From Prevotellaceae bacterium (GTDB taxonomy: Bacteria > Bacteroidota > Bacteroidia > Bacteroidales > UBA932), in contig JAIRKX010000057.1 of the NCBI GenBank assembly GCA_031259805.1, positions 1 through 9,970 on the forward strand: DNA of 9,970 nucleotides, given 5' to 3'. Both the position numbers and the translations under genes were made by a program. The notes under the pieces are model-generated. The model was not told the origin of the DNA. It worked only from the letters and a program-made list of their open reading frames with translations, and made no database searches. Positions 7,524 through 9,970 of this stretch are shown in pieces; position 1 is the stretch's first letter; each line of letters opens with the position of its first letter.

Positions 7524-8183
7524 CTATATATAATACTCCGTCAGATCGACAATGCCTGCACGAAGCGCATACTTCGTCGCCTCGTGCACATTGTTAATCT
7601 CCAATTTACGAAAAATATTTCGACGATGAGTATTGATAGTATGAAAACTCAGATTTTGCGCATACGCAATCTCCTTTGTCGTCCTCCCCATAGCTATCTC
7701 GTGAAGAACGAGCCGCTCGCTGGCCGTCAGCCCCGCATATTCACCTTGCGTCGGAACGCCTTCGCGAATCACCTGCACCGCCGCGTCGCAAAGATAAACC
7801 TCGCCACGTGAAGCCTTCCTCAAAGCAGCTATAATATCATCGCGCGAATCGCCCTTCATCACCACCCCAAACGATGGCCCCGACAACAACACCTGCCGGA
7901 GAAAATGCCGCGACAACTCGTCGGAAAACAACAACCACAGCGACTGCGGATACCGCTGCCTCATATTCATCATCTGAACATCCGAAAAATCAAACAACGT
8001 ATAATCGAGCCACACCACCGCATCGGAATAAACGGCCAACTGCCCCGTCAGAGCAGCGCACGACGACGCCTCGACAATCGTATCCGTCAGCCGCAACTGC
8101 TCCAGCAACGACCGTATACCCTGACGGGTAATATCCTGATTATCGGCTAAAATAAAACAACGCATTATATCTTTATTATTCAT
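7524..8183 (-). CDS. Orphan NarL/FixJ-type response regulator (receiver + LuxR HTH)
   Basis: This 219-residue protein combines an N-terminal receiver domain (about 7-125) with a C-terminal LuxR-type DNA-binding domain (about 150-212). In the receiver, Asp60 in VVWLDYT fits the phosphoacceptor, Ser87 the switch Ser/Thr and Lys110 the conserved lysine. The usual acidic pair near the N-terminus reads Asp14-Asn15 (LADNQ), so one acid is replaced and metal binding may be altered. The HTH reads LTASERLVLHEIAMG, then TTKEIAYAQNLS, with recognition-helix residues around 179-194 (SFHTINTHRRNIFRKL). No histidine kinase lies nearby, so its partner and signal are unknown. The start could be ATG 8183 or ATG 8165 (MRCFILADNQ), the latter placing the receiver at the very N-terminus. 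It is divergent from cysK and may act on the shared promoter region, but that is inference. Confidence 0.88.
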   Translation of the reverse strand: MNNKDIMRCFILADNQDITRQGIRSLLEQLRLTDTIVEASSCAALTGQLAVYSDAVVWLDYTLFDFSDVQMMNMRQRYPQSLWLLFSDELSRHFLRQVLLSGPSFGVVMKGDSRDDIIAALRKASRGEVYLCDAAVQVIREGVPTQGEYAGLTASERLVLHEIAMGRTTKEIAYAQNLSFHTINTHRRNIFRKLEINNVHEATKYALRAGIVDLTEYYI

Positions 8184-8213
8184 TATTAACTACCGCCTGC
8201 TTCACATCTTACA

Positions 8214-8244
8214 CAAAAGTACGACAAACGCGGAGCTTTTCAAA
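8214..8244 (-). promoter_or_regulatory. Promoter of the response-regulator gene
   Basis: On the minus strand, TTTG (8244-8241), 19 nt, then TACTTTTG (8221-8214) matches both elements of the Bacteroidota promoter (TTTG, about 19 nt, TAnnTTTG). The leader to ATG 8183 is about 30 nt after the -7 box. Confidence 0.75.
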
Positions 8245-8262
8245 GTGAATACCGAAAAATAC

Positions 8263-8282
8263 CACAAATGTGCTATTTCACA
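8263..8282. promoter_or_regulatory. Possible operator dyads in the divergent promoter region
   Basis: Two overlapping dyads are visible: CACA-AA-TGTG (8263-8272) and TGTG-N6-CACA (8269-8282). The second overlaps the cysK -33 element. Its arms resemble a CRP/FNR-type half-site pair, but the spacing is 2 nt shorter than the E. coli CRP site. This is a weak call from sequence symmetry alone. Confidence 0.25.
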
Positions 8283-8306
8283 CACCGGCAACAAGCGCTA
8301 CCTTTG
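8276..8306 (+). promoter_or_regulatory. Promoter of cysK
   Basis: TACCTTTG (8299-8306) is a full -7 match, identical to the gcvP box, with TTTC (8276-8279) 19 nt upstream as a near-consensus -33. The start codon at 8328 follows 21 nt later. This placement rules out the longer open frame that begins at 8268. Confidence 0.72.
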
Positions 8307-8327
8307 CACAAAAATAATAAATATATT

Positions 8328-9275
8328 ATGGCAAAAATTTTTACTCAATTAACCGATTTAATAGGCAATACGCCTTTACTCGAAGTAGCGTCATACGCAA
8401 AATCCAAAGAAATCGGCGCGCGACTGCTCGCCAAACTTGAATACTTTAACCCGGCCGGCAGCGTGAAAGACCGCATTGCCCTGGCGATGATTGAAGACGC
8501 CGAACTAAGCGGCGACTTAAAACCCGGCGCAACCATCATCGAGCCCACAAGCGGCAACACCGGCGTAGGACTGGCATTCGTATCGGCCTCAAAAGGCTAC
8601 AAACTCATCCTGACAATGCCCGAAACCATGAGCCTCGAACGCCGTAACCTGCTAAAAGCCCTTGGCGCACAATTAGTGCTTACGCCGGGCGCTGAAGGCA
8701 TGAAAGGCGCCATTGCCAAAGCACAGGCCTTGCGCAACGAAACGCCCAATGCAATCATCCTGCAACAATTCGAAAATCCGGCCAACCCCGATGTACACAG
8801 ACGCACCACAGCGCAGGAAATTCTCCGCGACACCGACGGACAGGTAGACATCTTCGTATCGGGCGTCGGAACCGGCGGCACCGTCAGCGGAGTAGGCGAA
8901 GTATTGAAACGTAAGAACCCCAACGTAACCATCGTAGCCGTCGAACCGAAAGACTCGCCGGTACTTTCGGGCGGCAACCCGGGCCCGCATAAAATACAGG
9001 GCATCGGCGCCGGCTTTATACCCCAAACCTATAATGCCGACGTAGTCGATACCATCATACAAGTCTCCAACGACGACGCCATTCGCACCAGTCGCGAATT
9101 AGCCAAAACCGAAGGACTGCTGGTCGGCATCTCATCGGGAGCAGCGGCATATGCGGCCACCACACTGGCGCTCCAACCCGAAAATAAAGGCAAAAACATT
9201 GTCGTCATCCTCCCCGATACCGGCGAACGTTACCTCTCGACAATCCTGTATGCCTTCGACGAATATCCGCTGTAA
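8328..9275 (+). CDS. cysK: Cysteine synthase A (O-acetylserine sulfhydrylase)
   Basis: This PLP enzyme makes L-cysteine from O-acetylserine and sulfide in the cytoplasm. The 315-residue product has the full set of family motifs. Lys47 in NPAGSVKDR is the Schiff-base lysine. TSGNTG (74-79) is the substrate carboxylate loop. GTGGT (181-185) is the phosphate-binding loop. HKIQGIGAGF (221-230) is also conserved. Ser269 or Ser270 in SSGAA contacts the PLP ring nitrogen, and PDTGERYLST (296-305) closes the fold. The frame is open from 8268, but the promoter -7 box lies inside that extension, and MAKIFTQLTDLIGNTPLLE at 8328 matches the usual N-terminus. The gene is divergent from the response regulator. 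Cystathionine beta-synthase-type activity is a less likely alternative because no extra C-terminal domain is present. Confidence 0.97.
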   Translation: MAKIFTQLTDLIGNTPLLEVASYAKSKEIGARLLAKLEYFNPAGSVKDRIALAMIEDAELSGDLKPGATIIEPTSGNTGVGLAFVSASKGYKLILTMPETMSLERRNLLKALGAQLVLTPGAEGMKGAIAKAQALRNETPNAIILQQFENPANPDVHRRTTAQEILRDTDGQVDIFVSGVGTGGTVSGVGEVLKRKNPNVTIVAVEPKDSPVLSGGNPGPHKIQGIGAGFIPQTYNADVVDTIIQVSNDDAIRTSRELAKTEGLLVGISSGAAAYAATTLALQPENKGKNIVVILPDTGERYLSTILYAFDEYPL

Positions 9276-9293
9276 AGCTGTAAACACCTTCCG

Positions 9294-9503
9294 ATGAGTG
9301 ATCGGTTCAATCCGATGAGTGATCGGTTCAATCCGATGAGTGATCGGATCAATCCGATGAGTGATCGGATCAATCCGATGAGTGATCGGCTCAATCCGAT
9401 GAGCGATCGGTTCAATCCGATGAGTGATCGGCTCAATCCGATGAGTGATCGGATCAATCCGATGAGCGATCGGATCAATCCGATGAGTGATCGGCTCAAT
9501 CCG
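9294..9503. repeat. Ten-unit 21-bp tandem array with one GATC palindrome per unit
   Basis: Ten contiguous 21-bp units have no spacers and vary at only two positions: AGT/AGC in units 6 and 9, and T/A/C at base 13. Each junction forms the imperfect palindrome CCGAT-GAGTG-ATCGG; it lengthens to 7-bp arms (ATCCGAT/ATCGGAT) at three of the four A-variant units (4, 8 or 9, and any unit preceded by CAAT). Every unit has a GATC, and the A-variant units (3, 4, 8, 9) have a second, giving 14 GATC sites in 210 bp. Confidence 0.95.
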
Positions 9504-9515
9504 GCAGGAGATTAA
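9294..9515 (+). CDS. Possible repeat peptide, (MSDR[F/I/L]NP)x10 + AGD
   Basis: A 73-residue frame is built of ten heptapeptides, MSDR[F/I/L]NP, in the order F F I I L F L I I L, then AGD and a stop. It starts 18 nt after the cysK stop. The differences between units are either synonymous (Ser AGT/AGC) or swap one large hydrophobic residue for another (TTC, ATC, CTC), as expected if the peptide is selected. The minus-strand frame would instead vary Ile/Asn/Ser. Against coding, there is no ribosome-binding signal or separate promoter, and a 21-bp repeat is open by arithmetic in any frame lacking a stop in one unit. The proline every seven residues argues against a coiled coil. I do not recognise a family; a non-coding minisatellite is equally likely. 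Confidence 0.35.
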   Translation: MSDRFNPMSDRFNPMSDRINPMSDRINPMSDRLNPMSDRFNPMSDRLNPMSDRINPMSDRINPMSDRLNPAGD

Positions 9516-9520
9516 ATTGA

Positions 9521-9708
9521 AAAGTTGAAAGTTGAGAACTAAGAGTTGAGAACTAAGAGTTAAGAGCAGGTGAAAAGGTGAAGTGCGCTACGCGCGGTGA
9601 AAAGGTGAAAGGGTGAACAATTTCACCCTTTTACCTGTTCACCCTTTCACCCTATCACCCTTTCACCAACACTCAACTTTCAACTCTTAGTTCTTAACTC
9701 TTAGTTCT
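9521..9708. repeat. Inverted pair of 14-nt-period repeats flanking GTGAAAGG-type tracts
   Basis: The left arm 9535-9561 holds two AGAACTAAGAGTT units separated by one base. It is the reverse complement of 9682-9708 with a single mismatch (the separator). Two AAAGTTG units (9521-9534) precede the left arm, and CAACTTT (9674-9680) precedes the right arm. Between the arms lie 8-nt-period tracts of GGTGAAAA/GGTGAAAG type (about 9569-9617) and their complement (about 9621-9667). Confidence 0.8.
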
Positions 9709-9715
9709 TAGTTAA

Positions 9716-9844
9716 GAATCCACCCCCGCCCTGTCGGGCACCCCCGCCAGCGGGGGAGAGCTACGCAGGCCGCGCCGTGCACGGGCTGCCGCCGCATGGC
9801 TGACCCCCGCGGGCGGGGGTGCCCGATAGGGCGGGGGTGGATTC
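9716..9844. repeat. G/C-rich inverted repeat with 33-nt arms
   Basis: The arms 9716-9748 (starting GAATCCACCCCCGCCC) and 9812-9844 pair at 32 of 33 positions, the exception being compatible with a G-T pair. The left arm can alternatively fold within itself (CCCCCGCC/AGCGGGGG region, 9741-9756), as can the right (ACCCCCGC/GGCGGGGGT region, about 9803-9820). The 63-nt centre has no open frame or motif I recognise. Confidence 0.85.
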
Positions 9845-9875
9845 TACCAACATAGCGTGCCTAACGGCACGCTTC
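9841..9875 (+). repeat. Palindromic dispersed repeat, copy C
   Basis: ATTCTACCAACATA leads into stem GCGTGCC (9855-9861) / GGCACGC (9866-9872) with a TAAC loop, followed by TTCTTTATTT. It matches copy A at about 29 of 35 positions. The T-rich tail makes it look like an intrinsic terminator, but it is about 580 nt from cysK, so it is listed as a repeat. Confidence 0.75.
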
Positions 9876-9885
9876 TTTATTTACA

Positions 9886-9909
9886 TTCCGTCGGTTAAAA
9901 CCGACGGAA
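9886..9909. repeat. 11-bp palindrome
   Basis: TTCCGTCGGTT (9886-9896) and AACCGACGGAA (9899-9909) form a perfect 11-bp stem with a 2-nt loop. It sits between copy C of the dispersed repeat and the right arm of the 48-nt inverted repeat. Confidence 0.75.
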
Positions 9910-9970
9910 ATAATTATTCATTTTCACCCTTTCACCTTTTCACCGCGCGTAGCGCACTTCACCTTTTCAC

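Larger units (their letters stand above)
9276..9970. other. Repeat-rich spacer downstream of cysK, running off the window
   Basis: Apart from the possible repeat peptide at 9294-9515, no gene is supported. The stretch holds a 21-bp tandem array, 14-nt and 8-nt period low-complexity repeats in both orientations, a G/C-rich inverted repeat, one copy of the box-plus-hairpin family, an 11-bp palindrome and one arm of a 48-nt inverted repeat that reaches the window end. Confidence 0.8.
9570..9970. repeat. Perfect 48-nt inverted repeat, right arm at window end
   Basis: Positions 9570-9617 are the exact reverse complement of 9923-9970 over all 48 nt. Each arm carries the internal palindrome GCGC-TAC-GCGC flanked by GTGAAAAG-type units. 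The right arm ends at the last base of the window, so the true repeat may be longer. The arms are separated by 305 nt. Confidence 0.9.

Noticed and set aside
8268..8327. Longer cysK start at 8268
   Set aside because: The -7 promoter box (8299-8306) lies inside this extension, and the family N-terminus begins at 8328.
9230..9499. Minus-strand open frame through the tandem array
   Set aside because: It is open only because 21 is a multiple of 3; its unit differences change Ile to Asn or Ser, and it runs into the end of cysK.
9294..9503. Tandem array as a CRISPR array
   Set aside because: The units are contiguous with no spacers, the period is only 21 bp, and no cas gene is present.
9716..9844. 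G/C-rich inverted repeat as an insertion sequence
   Set aside because: At about 129 nt it is too short to encode a transposase and no target-site duplication is evident; at most it could be a MITE-like element.

Overview
The window looks like the chromosome of a member of the Bacteroidota, most likely the order Bacteroidales. The gene products (UvrC, fused GcvP, RecA, CysK, a NarL/FixJ regulator) look bacteroidal. Starts are preceded by A/T-rich leaders without a clear Shine-Dalgarno sequence. Five genes or operons have a match to the Bacteroidota sigma-ABfr -7 box (TAnnTTTG) a short way upstream. The genus cannot be read from these data.

Layout: 1-400 is a gene-free, repeat-rich spacer. 401-3230 is a two-gene operon in which an M14 zinc carboxypeptidase-like gene overlaps uvrC. 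3231-3587 is a second repeat-rich spacer ending in the gcvP promoter. 3588-6425 is gcvP, followed by recA (6482-7510) with its own promoter. 7524-8183 on the minus strand is an orphan LuxR-type response regulator that converges on recA. 8184-8327 is a compact divergent promoter region, and 8328-9275 is cysK. 9276-9970 is a third repeat-rich spacer with a ten-unit 21-bp tandem array and nested inverted repeats that run off the window end.

The protein-coding genes are core housekeeping functions: DNA repair (uvrC, recA), one-carbon/glycine metabolism (gcvP) and cysteine synthesis (cysK). They do not form one pathway. I see no defence system, CRISPR array, transposase, phage gene, tRNA or rRNA.

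The unusual content is in the spacers. (i) The 21-bp array after cysK has one GATC-containing imperfect palindrome per unit and is open as an MSDR[F/I/L]NP peptide. (ii) A dispersed short palindromic family consists of a TTCTACC[G/A]ACAT box plus a hairpin, with copies at both ends of the window. (iii) Two copies of a long inverted-repeat element carry the same 18-nt loop in opposite orientations. (iv) Several unrelated microsatellites share a period of 7, 14 or 21 nt. (v) Nested inverted repeats at 9535-9970 include a perfect 48-nt pair. These are signs of active repeat turnover between stable housekeeping genes rather than a recognisable new operon.
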